Below are positions 46,307 to 55,875 of a stretch of DNA of 64,000 nucleotides, one piece after another. The translations under genes were made by a program, and so were the position numbers. The first letter of the stretch is position 1. Every line of letters begins with the position of its first letter. Under the pieces are notes generated by a model. The model did not search any database and was not told where the DNA came from. It saw nothing but the letters and a program-made list of their open reading frames with translations. The stretch comes from Belliella buryatensis (GTDB taxonomy: Bacteria > Bacteroidota > Bacteroidia > Cytophagales > Cyclobacteriaceae), in assembly GCF_900188245.1 (NCBI RefSeq), contig NZ_FZOK01000007.1:1-64000 (forward strand), written 5' to 3'.

Positions 46307-48625
46307 ATGAATAGAATATTTACACTAGTAATCCTTGGCTTAATGGTGACTTTTAGCGTAGATGCACAGAGAAACCATGCTGAGAGATTTGAGCAGTTGG
46401 GAACGATGTTACGTTCGCCAAATGTATACAGAACTGCCTCTGGAGCCCCAGGTCATATGTATTGGCAACAAAAAGCTGATCACGAGATCGAGGTAGAGCT
46501 TGATGATGAAAAGCAAGCGATCAAAGGCTGGCAGAAGGTGACTTATTACAACAACTCTCCAGATCCACTTACCTACCTTTGGATTCAGTTGGATCAAAAC
46601 GAGAGAGCGGCTGATTCTAGAACTCCTAAGATGGCTCAAAATAGCATCAATGCTAGAATGAATATGCGACAAATCGAAAACATTGTGTGGCATGACCAAG
46701 ACTTAGGCTACAAGATCAACAGTGTGAAAACCATGGGAGGTGATGACCTCAAGATTACCATCAACAATACCATGATGCGTGTGGATCTTCCCCAGCCTTT
46801 GAAAAATGGCGAAACTTTCGAGTTTACCGTGGACTGGAGTTTCAATATTCACGATAGAATGAGCTTTATCGGTGGTCGTCCAGGATATGAATACTTTGAG
46901 AAGGACGGCAATTACCTCTACACCATGGCAGAGTGGTTCCCGAGAATGGCCGTTTATTCTGATTTCGAAGGCTGGCAAAACAAAGAATTTGTTGGCAGAG
47001 GTGAATTTGCCTTGACCTTTGGAGATTATAAAGTGAAAATCACCGTGCCTGCAGACCATATGGTAGGATCAACAGGAGTGTTGCAAAACCCAGAAGAAGT
47101 ACTTTCAGCAACAGAGCTTCAGAGATGGGAGCAAGCTAAGAGGTCTTTTGACAAACCAGTGGTGATTAGGACTCAACCGGAGGCAGAGAAACTGGAAAAA
47201 GGAAAATCAAAAGATAAAAAAACTTGGATTTTCCATGCAGAAAATGTGAGAGACTTTGCATGGACTTCTTCAAGAAAGTTCATCTGGGATGCAATGGCAG
47301 TGAAGCAAGGTGGTAAAGATGTCATGGCCATGTCTTACTATGGTAAAGAAGGTAATCCACTTTGGGAGCAATATTCCACAAGAGTTGTAGCTCACACGAT
47401 CAAGTCTTACTCAGAGAAGACCTTTGATTATCCATATCCAGTAGCGATTTCTGTAGAAGCTAGCAACGGTATGGAATATCCGATGATTTGTTTTAACTAC
47501 GGAAGACCAGATGCTGACGGTACTTACACCGATGCAGTGAAATACGGAATGATCTCAGTGATTATTCATGAAGTGGGACATAATTTTTTCCCTATGATCG
47601 TAAATTCTGATGAGAGACAGTGGTCATGGATGGATGAAGGTCTCAATACCTTTATGCAGTTCATGGCAGAACAAGAATGGGACAGAGACTATCCATCTAG
47701 AAGGGGACCTGCTCACAAGATTGCGCCTTACATGAGAAGTGATCAGAGCTTGCTTGAGCCGATCATGACCAATTCTGAGAATATCATCCAGTTTGGCCCA
47801 AATGCTTATGCAAAACCTGCGACAGCTTTGAATATTCTGAGAGAGACTGTCATGGGCAGAGAGTTGTTTGACTTTGCTTTTAAAGAATATTCCAAAAGAT
47901 GGATGTTTAAGCATCCTACTCCTGAAGATTTCTTTAGAACCATGGAAGATGCCTCAGGTGTAGATTTGGATTGGTTCTGGAGAGGTTGGTTCTTTGGGAC
48001 AGACCCTGTGGATATCTCTATCGAGCAAGTGAGTTGGTATAAATTAGACAATAGAACTCCTGCTGAGAAAAAAGCCGATGCAAAAAAGGCATTTGATAAA
48101 GAAGAATCTTATGTTTCTAAAACCTATAATGCCAAAGATATCGAGCAGACAGTGGTAGAAGCTGACCCCGCGACTAGAGACTTCTACAATAGCTACAACC
48201 CATTCTCTGTCACTCCAGATGATGAGAAAGCATACAAAGATTTCATGGCAAGGTTAAGCCAACAAGAAAAAGACCTGTTGAACAGTGGCTTAAACTTCTA
48301 TGAGATGAAGTTCAAAAATGAAGGTGGATTAGTTATGCCTTTGATCATTCAGTTCAATTATACTGATGGTACATCTGAAGTGGATAGAATTCCTGCTGAA
48401 ATCTGGAGACTCAATGAAAAAGAAGTCACTAAAGTGTTTGCCAAGAAGAAAGAAGTCAAAAATATCGTACTTGACCCATACAGAGAAACAGCAGATATTG
48501 ATGAGTCCAACAACTATTGGCCAAGAACTTTCGCCCCTAGTAGATTTGAACTATTCAAAAGTGCAGGCGGAGCAAGAGGTGTTTCGAACGGTGATAACCC
48601 GATGAAGAGGGCTCAGAAAAAATAA
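46307..48625 (+). CDS. Secreted M1-family zinc metallopeptidase
   Basis: Exported aminopeptidase-like protein of 772 aa. Signal peptide about 1-20 (ends SVDAQ). The N-terminal beta domain is followed by a thermolysin-like domain with the zinc motif H421-E-V-G-H425 and the third ligand E444 in WMDEGLNTF, an exact 18-residue spacing. The usual GAMEN motif is replaced by SNGMEYP, which keeps the GMEYP form found in many M1 relatives. The C-terminus is polar and Lys-rich. It probably degrades peptides in the periplasm or outside the cell. A terminator follows. Confidence 0.92.
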   Translation: MNRIFTLVILGLMVTFSVDAQRNHAERFEQLGTMLRSPNVYRTASGAPGHMYWQQKADHEIEVELDDEKQAIKGWQKVTYYNNSPDPLTYLWIQLDQNERAADSRTPKMAQNSINARMNMRQIENIVWHDQDLGYKINSVKTMGGDDLKITINNTMMRVDLPQPLKNGETFEFTVDWSFNIHDRMSFIGGRPGYEYFEKDGNYLYTMAEWFPRMAVYSDFEGWQNKEFVGRGEFALTFGDYKVKITVPADHMVGSTGVLQNPEEVLSATELQRWEQAKRSFDKPVVIRTQPEAEKLEKGKSKDKKTWIFHAENVRDFAWTSSRKFIWDAMAVKQGGKDVMAMSYYGKEGNPLWEQYSTRVVAHTIKSYSEKTFDYPYPVAISVEASNGMEYPMICFNYGRPDADGTYTDAVKYGMISVIIHEVGHNFFPMIVNSDERQWSWMDEGLNTFMQFMAEQEWDRDYPSRRGPAHKIAPYMRSDQSLLEPIMTNSENIIQFGPNAYAKPATALNILRETVMGRELFDFAFKEYSKRWMFKHPTPEDFFRTMEDASGVDLDWFWRGWFFGTDPVDISIEQVSWYKLDNRTPAEKKADAKKAFDKEESYVSKTYNAKDIEQTVVEADPATRDFYNSYNPFSVTPDDEKAYKDFMARLSQQEKDLLNSGLNFYEMKFKNEGGLVMPLIIQFNYTDGTSEVDRIPAEIWRLNEKEVTKVFAKKKEVKNIVLDPYRETADIDESNNYWPRTFAPSRFELFKSAGGARGVSNGDNPMKRAQKK

Positions 48626-48673
48626 CTTTCTACCCTAGATTTTCTAAATCTATTTTGATTGGGAATTACAATT

Positions 48674-48709
48674 AAAAAAACCTGGTAAAGATATTTATCA
48701 GGTTTTTTT
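48674..48709 (+). terminator. Intrinsic terminator after the M1 peptidase
   Basis: A-rich left arm AAAAAAACCTGGTAAA pairs with TTTATCAGGTTTTTTT (one G-T wobble), with a five-base loop and a T run. It ends the transcript before the TonB receptor gene. Confidence 0.82.
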
Positions 48710-48787
48710 AATCATTTATAGCTAAGGGCTGTTAAAAAGGAATAAATCTATAGCACAAAAATGAGGACAGTCAAAAATCTTAATCGA

Positions 48788-51031
48788 ATGAAAGCAACGA
48801 TAATACCTTTATTCTTTTTCCTGTCGCTCAGTCTATTTGCTCAAACCTCCATCAAAGTTGTAAATTCAAGTAATCTAGAACCGGTTCCGGGAGTTTTCAT
48901 CTCTGGAGCGGGAATTAAAAACACCATTACAGACAATCTTGGAATTGCACAAATAGATTTGACAAAATCTAAAAAGCTGAATTTTTCGCATATAGGCTTT
49001 CAGAAATTAACAGTAGAGATTCTTTCTGTTCAAGATCAAACCATAATGCTGAAACCGACAACAAATGACCTTTCGGCCATTACAGTTGCTGCTTTTGAAT
49101 CAGACAGGCCTTTGCTTCAGCAAGCAGGTGCTGTAAGTAGGGTTTTGGAAAGTGAATTATATCGTTTCAATGAAACATCTATCGTCAATGCTTTCAATAC
49201 CAAAGCGGGTGTAAGAGTAGAAGAGCGGGCGCCAGCTAGCTATAGAATATCTATCCGAGGGAGTTCTTTAAGGTCGCCTTTTGGAGTGAGGAACGTGAAG
49301 GTTTATTGGAATGGAATTCCATTTACTGCGCCAGATGGCACTACTCCATTGAATATTTTAGACCTAAGTAATGTACAAAATACAGAAATTATCAAGGGGC
49401 CAGCAGGAAGTATTTATGGTGCTGGTAATGGTGGAGTGATCAGTTTTGAAAGTAGGAGAACCATTGATGAAAATAGAATTGCCACTGATTTAAATGTGGG
49501 AGATTTTGGTTTGATGAGATATCGATTCGGTATAGATCAGCAAATAGGTAATGGTGGAATCAGTGCATCTTACGTGCATCAAAAGTCTGATGGTTTCAGA
49601 GAGCATTCCGCAGTAGATAGGAAGGTATTTCAATTGGCAGCCCACTTCAATCCTTCCGATAGACAATCCTTATCTACTCAAATTCTGTTCAGTGACCTCC
49701 ATTATCAGATTCCGGGTGCATTGAATGGAACCCAATTAGAAGAAAATCCAAGACAAGCTCGGCCTGGGTCTAAAGATCAAAACAGCTCCATTGCTCAAAA
49801 ATCTGTATATGGCACCATTTCCCATCAGTATGATTTCACGGATAAGGTTACAAATGAGACAGCTCTTTATATCAACACTGCCGAATTTGAGAATCCCTTT
49901 ATTCTAGATTATAAAAGGGAAACTGCCTTTAGTTATGGGGGTAGAACGAAGTTTACGCGTGATGATCACCTTGGGATGTTCCCGATTAGATTCATAGCTG
50001 GAGGCGAATATCAATATGGTTATACTGCCGCTCAAAACTTTGGAAATAGAAATGGACAAGCAGATACCGTTCGATTTAGCGATGACCTGATTACTACTCA
50101 AGCATTTCTTTTTCAACAAATAGAAATAGAGTGGACAAATAAACTCCTGATGACGTTGGCATTTAGTGAGAATTTTTCTAAATATGACATCAATAGAAGT
50201 GTAGACGCTAGTGCCAATGAACCATCACGCAATAGCCGAAGGTTTGACCCCATTGTCATTCCTAGATTGGCCATGGCTTATCAACTCAATCCACGCTCAG
50301 GTATCCATGGAAGTATAAGCTCTGGCTTTTCTCCTCCGAGTATTGCTGAAGTCCGCACCAACGAAGGAAGCATCAATCTAGACTTAGAGGCAGAACGAGG
50401 AATCAATTATGAGGTTGGGTACCGAGCAAGTTATGGGATTTTCAATGTGGATATCACTGCTTTTTATTTCAAATTGAGTCAGACCATTACTTCTTTTACC
50501 AATGAACAAGGAGTGGTTTTATTCAGAAATGCAGGAAGTACCAATCAGAGAGGAATAGAGGCAAGTGTGGACTATGCTCCTTGGAGAAATCAGCAAGCTT
50601 GGATCCAAGAGGTCAAATTCGCCCATGCATTTACAGGCCATTATTTTGAGTTTGCAGATTTTGTCAGTGGTGGTAATGATTTTTCTGGAAATCAACTCAC
50701 TGGTGTAGCACCCAATACTTTGGTCAATCAGTTTGACCTGCGATTCATGCCAGGCTTTTACTTAAACTTCACACATCAATTTGTGGATAAGTTACCATTG
50801 AATGATGCCAATACAGTATTTCAAGAGTCCTATCATCTTGTCAATTCCAGATTGGGTTGGAGAAAAAGTCTTGGAAAAGGTTGGGATGCAGAAATTTACA
50901 CGGGTGTGGATAACTTACTCAATGAAGTATATAGCTTAGGAAATGACCTGAATGCATTTGCAAATAGATTTTTCCAGCCGGCCCCGCTAAGGAATTATTA
51001 TGGAGGGGTTAAGCTTGGGTATTCTTTTTAG
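48788..51031 (+). CDS. TonB-dependent receptor (siderophore-type layout)
   Basis: Outer membrane receptor of about 747 aa. Signal peptide MKATIIPLFFFLSLSLFAQ; short carboxypeptidase-like domain about 20-85; plug with ISIRGSSLRSPFGVRNVKVYWNGIPF and IIKGPAGSIYGAGNGGVISF; barrel ending YYGGVKLGYSF. The plug pattern is that of classical FecA/FhuA-like receptors rather than SusC. An in-frame ATG at 48761 adds nine residues; I prefer 48788, which begins the signal peptide directly. The nitroreductase gene follows. Confidence 0.9.
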   Translation: MKATIIPLFFFLSLSLFAQTSIKVVNSSNLEPVPGVFISGAGIKNTITDNLGIAQIDLTKSKKLNFSHIGFQKLTVEILSVQDQTIMLKPTTNDLSAITVAAFESDRPLLQQAGAVSRVLESELYRFNETSIVNAFNTKAGVRVEERAPASYRISIRGSSLRSPFGVRNVKVYWNGIPFTAPDGTTPLNILDLSNVQNTEIIKGPAGSIYGAGNGGVISFESRRTIDENRIATDLNVGDFGLMRYRFGIDQQIGNGGISASYVHQKSDGFREHSAVDRKVFQLAAHFNPSDRQSLSTQILFSDLHYQIPGALNGTQLEENPRQARPGSKDQNSSIAQKSVYGTISHQYDFTDKVTNETALYINTAEFENPFILDYKRETAFSYGGRTKFTRDDHLGMFPIRFIAGGEYQYGYTAAQNFGNRNGQADTVRFSDDLITTQAFLFQQIEIEWTNKLLMTLAFSENFSKYDINRSVDASANEPSRNSRRFDPIVIPRLAMAYQLNPRSGIHGSISSGFSPPSIAEVRTNEGSINLDLEAERGINYEVGYRASYGIFNVDITAFYFKLSQTITSFTNEQGVVLFRNAGSTNQRGIEASVDYAPWRNQQAWIQEVKFAHAFTGHYFEFADFVSGGNDFSGNQLTGVAPNTLVNQFDLRFMPGFYLNFTHQFVDKLPLNDANTVFQESYHLVNSRLGWRKSLGKGWDAEIYTGVDNLLNEVYSLGNDLNAFANRFFQPAPLRNYYGGVKLGYSF

Positions 51032-51129
51032 TGCATTTTGATCAACTCCTGCGTAGAATCATCCATTTATTGAAACCAATTTTACACTTTTTACATTGTG
51101 TAGAAAAAAAAATCAACCCAAAGAAATAT

Positions 51130-51735
51130 ATGGAAAGACCTGAATTCAATATCGAAGAAGTAACCAAAATCATACGTGGCCGTAGGTCTATGTTTATAGC
51201 CCAGTTCAAGGAAAATGACCCAGTAGATGATGCCATCATTCAAGAGATGTTAGAAAATGCAAACTGGGCACCTACTCACAAATTGACAGAGCCTTGGAAT
51301 TTTACTGTTTTCACAGGAGAAGGCTTGAAGAAGTTTGCGGATTTTCAGGCTGAATTATACAAGCAAAGGGCGGAAAAGAATGGGAACTTTATAGAAGCTA
51401 CTTACCAAAAATTCAAAGAGAATCCACTCAAAGCTTCTCATGTGATCGCTATCAAAATGAAGCGTGACTTGCGAGCAAACCTTCCTGTTATGGAGGAAAT
51501 TGCAGCAGTAGCGATGGCTGTTCAGAACATGTACCTTACTGCTACCGCTCACGGACTTGCTGCTTATTGGGGAACTGGAGGGCCGACTTTTTGGCCTGAA
51601 GCCAAGGAATGGTTTGGATTGGAAGAAGAGGATATGTTGATGGGATTCTTCTATGTGGCAAAACCAGCTACTGACAGATATCCACAGGGAAAACGCAGAC
51701 CAATAGAAGAGAAGGTTGAGTGGGTAAGAGGTTAG
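51130..51735 (+). CDS. Nitroreductase family protein
   Basis: FMN-dependent oxidoreductase-like protein of 201 aa. Segments IIRGRRSMFIAQF near the start, WAPTHKLTEPWNFTVF, and AAVAMAVQNMYLTATAHGLAAYWGTG identify the nitroreductase superfamily (YdjA/YfkO-like short form). The frame is open from a GTG at 51031, which would abut the receptor stop, but ATG 51130 gives the expected family N-terminus. The substrate is unknown. Confidence 0.9.
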   Translation: MERPEFNIEEVTKIIRGRRSMFIAQFKENDPVDDAIIQEMLENANWAPTHKLTEPWNFTVFTGEGLKKFADFQAELYKQRAEKNGNFIEATYQKFKENPLKASHVIAIKMKRDLRANLPVMEEIAAVAMAVQNMYLTATAHGLAAYWGTGGPTFWPEAKEWFGLEEEDMLMGFFYVAKPATDRYPQGKRRPIEEKVEWVRG

Positions 51736-51753
51736 GATCTATAATATTTAATA

Positions 51754-51784
51754 AAAAAAGCCAAGTTTATCACTTGGCTTTTTT
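51754..51784. terminator. Bidirectional intrinsic terminator
   Basis: A 13-bp stem (AAAAAAGCCAAGT with ACTTGGCTTTTTT, five-base loop) between the convergent nitroreductase and DinB genes; T runs on both strands. Confidence 0.9.
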
Positions 51785-51786
51785 GG

Positions 51787-52311
51787 TTACATACCTCTGA
51801 ACCTTGGTGGCTCAATGCCATTGGCTCTGATGTAAGAGATAGCAGCTCCTCTGTGATGGGTGACATGATCATCTATCAGGCTAATAACCTGCCTTCTGCT
51901 ACCGTTCATGCCAAAAATGTCGATCTTTTCTCCCAATTCCAGTTCTGTAAGGTTTGAGAAAGTCTCTTTTCCATAGTCAAAACACTGGTCTACAAAAGCC
52001 TTTAGTTCTGCTTTATTGGCTGGTTTGACAGAAACTTGAAAGCCAGGATTACCCCCATTGAGGTATCCTTGACTGATGCCTACAATTGCCGAAGATAAAT
52101 GTGTCACTTGCTCTGTAAAGCTCATGGCGGTGTCATGCGGCTTGTAGTTGAGCAATTCATCAGGCATTTTGTCCACTACTTCTAATGTGAAAGCTTTACC
52201 ATTGTCCCACTTGAGTATGAATTCTTCCAAGTTGGTTTGTGCCTGCAATGGATTGAGCACAAATGCTGCATAGCATAGGGCTAGCATTATGATTGTTTTT
52301 AATCTTTTCAT
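51787..52311 (-). CDS. Secreted DinB-fold protein
   Basis: Protein of 174 aa with a signal peptide (about 1-24, ends PLQAQ) and a DinB-like four-helix bundle. Candidate metal ligands are H71 (VTHLSS) and H149/H153 in the DDHVTHHRG segment. Most DinB proteins are cytoplasmic thiol- or metal-dependent enzymes, so an exported copy is uncommon but known in Bacteroidota. Its substrate is unknown. It is divergent from gldD. Confidence 0.85.
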   Translation of the reverse strand: MKRLKTIIMLALCYAAFVLNPLQAQTNLEEFILKWDNGKAFTLEVVDKMPDELLNYKPHDTAMSFTEQVTHLSSAIVGISQGYLNGGNPGFQVSVKPANKAELKAFVDQCFDYGKETFSNLTELELGEKIDIFGMNGSRRQVISLIDDHVTHHRGAAISYIRANGIEPPRFRGM

Positions 52312-52372
52312 GGCTACGTTTCCTTTTTTATATAAATTTCAATTATCTCTGATCCAAATCAAAGCAAAATGA

Positions 52373-52380
52373 TAACTTTG
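52373..52380 (+). promoter_or_regulatory. -7 box (TAnnTTTG) directly before the gldD ATG
   Basis: TAACTTTG ends four bases before ATG 52385. The -33 region is poor (TCTG at about 21 bases). The position predicts transcription starting at the start codon. Confidence 0.42.
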
Positions 52381-52384
52381 AATT

Positions 52385-52966
52385 ATGTCTAGTAGGTTTT
52401 TAAACAGTATTTTGGTGATGATGTTTTTGTCGGGATGTGGTGGAGATTACCTACCACGCCCAATGGGTTACAATAGAATCGATTTGCCTGAACACTCTTT
52501 TGAGTCACTTCCTGACTCTTTTCCTTACCTATTTGAAAAGCCTCAAGCTGCCACGGTGGAACAGGATTCTTTCAACTTGAAGGAAGATGCTTGGATCAAT
52601 TTACATTACATTGAGATGGGGGCCAAAGTCCACCTAACTTATCTGTCTCTCGGTAGTCAAGCCGGTGATGTCAAATTGGTACTCAATGATGCGATCAATT
52701 TGACAGCAAAGCATCAAATCAAAGCTTATGGCATTGAAGAGTCTGTGTTATTGACACCCAAAGGCTATACGGGTGTGGTAGCTGAATTGTCTGGAGAAGT
52801 TCCCACGCAGTTTCAGTTCTTTGTGACGGATTCGACCAAGCACTTTCTCCGTGGTGCGCTTTATTTCGATACAGCCATGAAAAATGACTCATTAGCTCCA
52901 GTGATTGAGCACATCAAGATTGACATGATGCATTTGATCAATACTTTGGAGTTTAAGAATTTATAG
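52385..52966 (+). CDS. gldD: Gliding motility lipoprotein GldD
   Basis: Lipoprotein of 193 aa; lipobox FLSGC with Cys18. The signature start of the mature protein, YLPRPMGYNRIDLPEHSF, and the HYIEMGAKVHLTYLSL and FFVTDSTKHFLRGALYF segments identify GldD, which is required for gliding and type IX secretion in Flavobacterium. The common neighbours gldE, ssb and mutY are not in this window. The Mrr-type gene follows 19 bases later on the same strand. Confidence 0.93.
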   Translation: MSSRFLNSILVMMFLSGCGGDYLPRPMGYNRIDLPEHSFESLPDSFPYLFEKPQAATVEQDSFNLKEDAWINLHYIEMGAKVHLTYLSLGSQAGDVKLVLNDAINLTAKHQIKAYGIEESVLLTPKGYTGVVAELSGEVPTQFQFFVTDSTKHFLRGALYFDTAMKNDSLAPVIEHIKIDMMHLINTLEFKNL

Positions 52967-52985
52967 ATTTAAATGTTTTGAATTC

Positions 52986-53855
52986 ATGGTAAAAAGAAAA
53001 TCGAAATCTGAATTTATCAATTGGTTTGGCCCGCTTTTAGATGCTTTAAGGGAACTTGGGTTTTCTGGAAAGCCAAAGGAAGTATCCGATAAAATAGCTG
53101 AAAACTTAAATTTAAAAGAGGAGTTCTTAGATCAAACATTGAAATCTGGCACCAATAAATTTCATAATCAAGTAGCTTGGGCAAGACAGTATTTAACTTG
53201 GGAAGGGTTGTTAGATTCCTCTGTAAGAGGAACCTGGAAACTTACTGAAAAGGGAAAAAATACCTATTTGAACGATGAACAATCTCGAGAAATATTTTTG
53301 AAATGGGTAGCTATTAACCAAAAAGCTAGAATTAACAAATCAAAATTAGAGGTTATAGAAGAACAGGAAGAAAATGATCCTGATTCTGTGGAATTGAAGG
53401 CTGAGAGTAGTTTACTGGAAATTTTGCAGAGCCTTTCTCCAAGTGGTTTTGAGAATGTATGTAAAGAGCTTTTAAGAGAGCATGATTTTGAAAATGTTGA
53501 AGTTGTAGGTAGGTCTCATGATGGAGGGATAGATGGATATGGTGTTCTAGAAGTAAATCCATTCGTTAGTTTTAAAGTGATTTTTCAATGTAAAAGATAT
53601 AAAGGCTCAGTGTCTAGATCCCAAGTTGGAGATTTTAGAAACGCGATGATCGGAAGAGCAGAAAAGGGAATTATTTTAACCACTGGAACATTTACTCGTG
53701 AAGCTGAAAAAGAAGCATCAAGAGATGGAGCACCACAAATCGAGCTAGTAGATGGTCAAAAATTGGTAAAAATGTTTGAAAAAGTTCAGCTAGGCGTTAA
53801 AGAAAGAAAGGTTTTTGATGTGGATATGGCTTATTTTCAAAAGTTTAAAGATTAG
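52986..53855 (+). CDS. Mrr-type restriction endonuclease
   Basis: Protein of 289 aa with an N-terminal winged-helix Mrr_N domain (about 10-100, GKPKEVSDKIAENL, WARQYLTWEGLLD) and a C-terminal Mrr catalytic domain (about 145-265). The PD-(D/E)xK-type site is intact: D183 in GGIDG and Q201-C-K203 in FQCKRYKG. Mrr enzymes are modification-dependent type IV nucleases. No methylase or specificity gene is nearby, which fits a stand-alone type IV role. It is 19 bases after gldD, and probably on its transcript. Confidence 0.92.
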   Translation: MVKRKSKSEFINWFGPLLDALRELGFSGKPKEVSDKIAENLNLKEEFLDQTLKSGTNKFHNQVAWARQYLTWEGLLDSSVRGTWKLTEKGKNTYLNDEQSREIFLKWVAINQKARINKSKLEVIEEQEENDPDSVELKAESSLLEILQSLSPSGFENVCKELLREHDFENVEVVGRSHDGGIDGYGVLEVNPFVSFKVIFQCKRYKGSVSRSQVGDFRNAMIGRAEKGIILTTGTFTREAEKEASRDGAPQIELVDGQKLVKMFEKVQLGVKERKVFDVDMAYFQKFKD

Positions 53856-53991
53856 ATTTTAGTATTGATAATGTCGATTTTATTTATCTTTAGTTTCTTA
53901 ACCAATTACCTAATTATCAAATTTTCAGTCAGGGATAACCAAATTGAAAACCATAAATATCCGATTTAGGCAATCAAAAATATACAAAGTA

Positions 53992-55767
53992 TTATTTCAA
54001 TCCCTTCCAACTTTTTAAAATGATCCCTCCACCAATAAGCGCGATCATAGCGGCAATTATAGCCTCATACGTATCTCCATAAATCCAAAAGCCTACGCTG
54101 AATAAGACAGCATAGACCATTACTGACCCGACTAGCATCAAAGAAATTTCTTTTGATAATCTTCCTTGTTCTGTTTCTTCCTGTGGATATCTTTTTAGAA
54201 GAGATTTCCAGCCTATAGCAGCTGGATTGATCTTACGATAGAAATTTAGGAGCACTTGATCTTGCTCTGGTTGGGTAAAGAGGGTGATCAAAACCCAGCC
54301 TACTGTCGTAATACCCACCCCATAGAGAATTTTAAGATAGGCTTGACTTTCTTCAATGTGGATAAGTTCGTAAGCTGGATTGATTTTTTCGAAGAAAATA
54401 GCCACCAGAAAAGAAATGGCCATACCAGCAATTTCAGTGTAGGCATTGATTCTCCACCAAAACCAGCGAAGAATAAAAATAGCTCCAGTTCCAGCACCAA
54501 TTTGCAATAGGATATTGAAAGCCTCGAGGGCATTATTCAGCTCCAAAGCCAATAATGCAGCCAAGAACATCAAGCCTATTGTGGATAACCTTCCTACTAA
54601 GACCAATTCTTTCTCAGAAGCTTGTGGTTTGATAAAGCGCTGATAGACGTCATTGACCACATAAGAAGAGCCCCAATTGAGATGTGTGGATAAAGTAGAC
54701 ATCACCGCCGCAATCAGTGAGGCCAAGACCAAGCCAATCAATCCCCCAGGAAGATAAGTCAGCATGGCGGAGTAGGCCAGATCATGCCCAAGTTTATCTG
54801 CAGGGATATGTGGAAAAGCTTCCTGCATGTCCGAGATATTTGGAAAAATCACCAAAGATGCCAAAGCAATGATGATCCATGGCCAAGGTCGCATACCGTA
54901 ATGGGCAATATTGAAAAATAGCGTTGCTCCAATCGCATTTTTTTCATCTTTGGCTGAAAGCATGCGCTGTGCGATATAACCACCCCCTCCTGGCTCTGCT
55001 CCTGGATACCAAGTAGCCCACCATTGTATGGCTAAAGGCATCAATAGTAAGGGGATAAATAAGTTAGCATCACTTAAATCAGGAATAAAACTCAGTTTAT
55101 CAGATACATTTGGGTGAGCGAGTAAATTATCCAAGGAACCAATTTCCGGTAGACTTATCACATATACTGCTGCCCAGATCGCCCCTGCCATGGCAATGAA
55201 AAATTGAAAAAAATCTGTCAACAATACCCCCTTAAGCCCTCCCAGTGAACTGTAAATCACTGTGACTATAGAAGCAATCAAAAGTGTTTCAATTGGACTC
55301 AAGCCCAACATTACTCCTCCGATCTTGATCGCTGCAAGGGCTACCGTGGCCATGATGACTACATTAAAAAACACACCCAAGTAGATCGCTCTAAATGCCC
55401 TCAGGAATGCTGCGGGCTTGCCGCCATAGCGGATTTCGTAAAATTCTAAATCTGTCGTGGATTCTGATCTTCTCCAAAGTTTGGCATAGACAAATACAGT
55501 AAGCATACCTGTCAATAAGAACGCCCACCAAACCCAGTTTCCCGACACACCATTGGTACGGACAATGTCTGTTACGAGATTTGGAGTGTCGGCAGAAAAT
55601 GTAGTGGCAACCATAGATACACCTAAAAGCCACCATGGCATATTTCTTCCTGAAAGGAAAAATTCTTTGGAAGAAGAACCAGCTTTCCTTGCAGTCAAAA
55701 CACCAATCAATAAAGAAATTATAAAGAAGGCTCCGATAATGGCCCAGTCCAGAAGGGAAATTGTCAT
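53992..55767 (-). CDS. Sodium:solute symporter (SSS family)
   Basis: Inner membrane transporter of about 591 aa with roughly 13-14 membrane segments. SSS features: GVSMVATTFSADTPNLV, GLKGVLLTDFFQF, SLIAAVMSTLSTHLNWGSSYVVNDVYQRFI. ATG 55767 (MTISLLDWAII) begins the first helix directly; an ATG at 55815 would add a polar tail unusual for the family. The substrate is uncertain; the divergent sugar-kinase-like gene suggests a sugar or amino sugar. Confidence 0.9.
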   Translation of the reverse strand: MTISLLDWAIIGAFFIISLLIGVLTARKAGSSSKEFFLSGRNMPWWLLGVSMVATTFSADTPNLVTDIVRTNGVSGNWVWWAFLLTGMLTVFVYAKLWRRSESTTDLEFYEIRYGGKPAAFLRAFRAIYLGVFFNVVIMATVALAAIKIGGVMLGLSPIETLLIASIVTVIYSSLGGLKGVLLTDFFQFFIAMAGAIWAAVYVISLPEIGSLDNLLAHPNVSDKLSFIPDLSDANLFIPLLLMPLAIQWWATWYPGAEPGGGGYIAQRMLSAKDEKNAIGATLFFNIAHYGMRPWPWIIIALASLVIFPNISDMQEAFPHIPADKLGHDLAYSAMLTYLPGGLIGLVLASLIAAVMSTLSTHLNWGSSYVVNDVYQRFIKPQASEKELVLVGRLSTIGLMFLAALLALELNNALEAFNILLQIGAGTGAIFILRWFWWRINAYTEIAGMAISFLVAIFFEKINPAYELIHIEESQAYLKILYGVGITTVGWVLITLFTQPEQDQVLLNFYRKINPAAIGWKSLLKRYPQEETEQGRLSKEISLMLVGSVMVYAVLFSVGFWIYGDTYEAIIAAMIALIGGGIILKSWKGLK

Positions 55768-55875
55768 AAAGATGATTTTGTGTAATAAAGCTAATGGCTT
55801 TTCTAGGATTTGCAAAGGTGATTGATTCTGTGATTTGACGCTTTTGGTTTATTATTGCACTTCAAATAGAAAACT

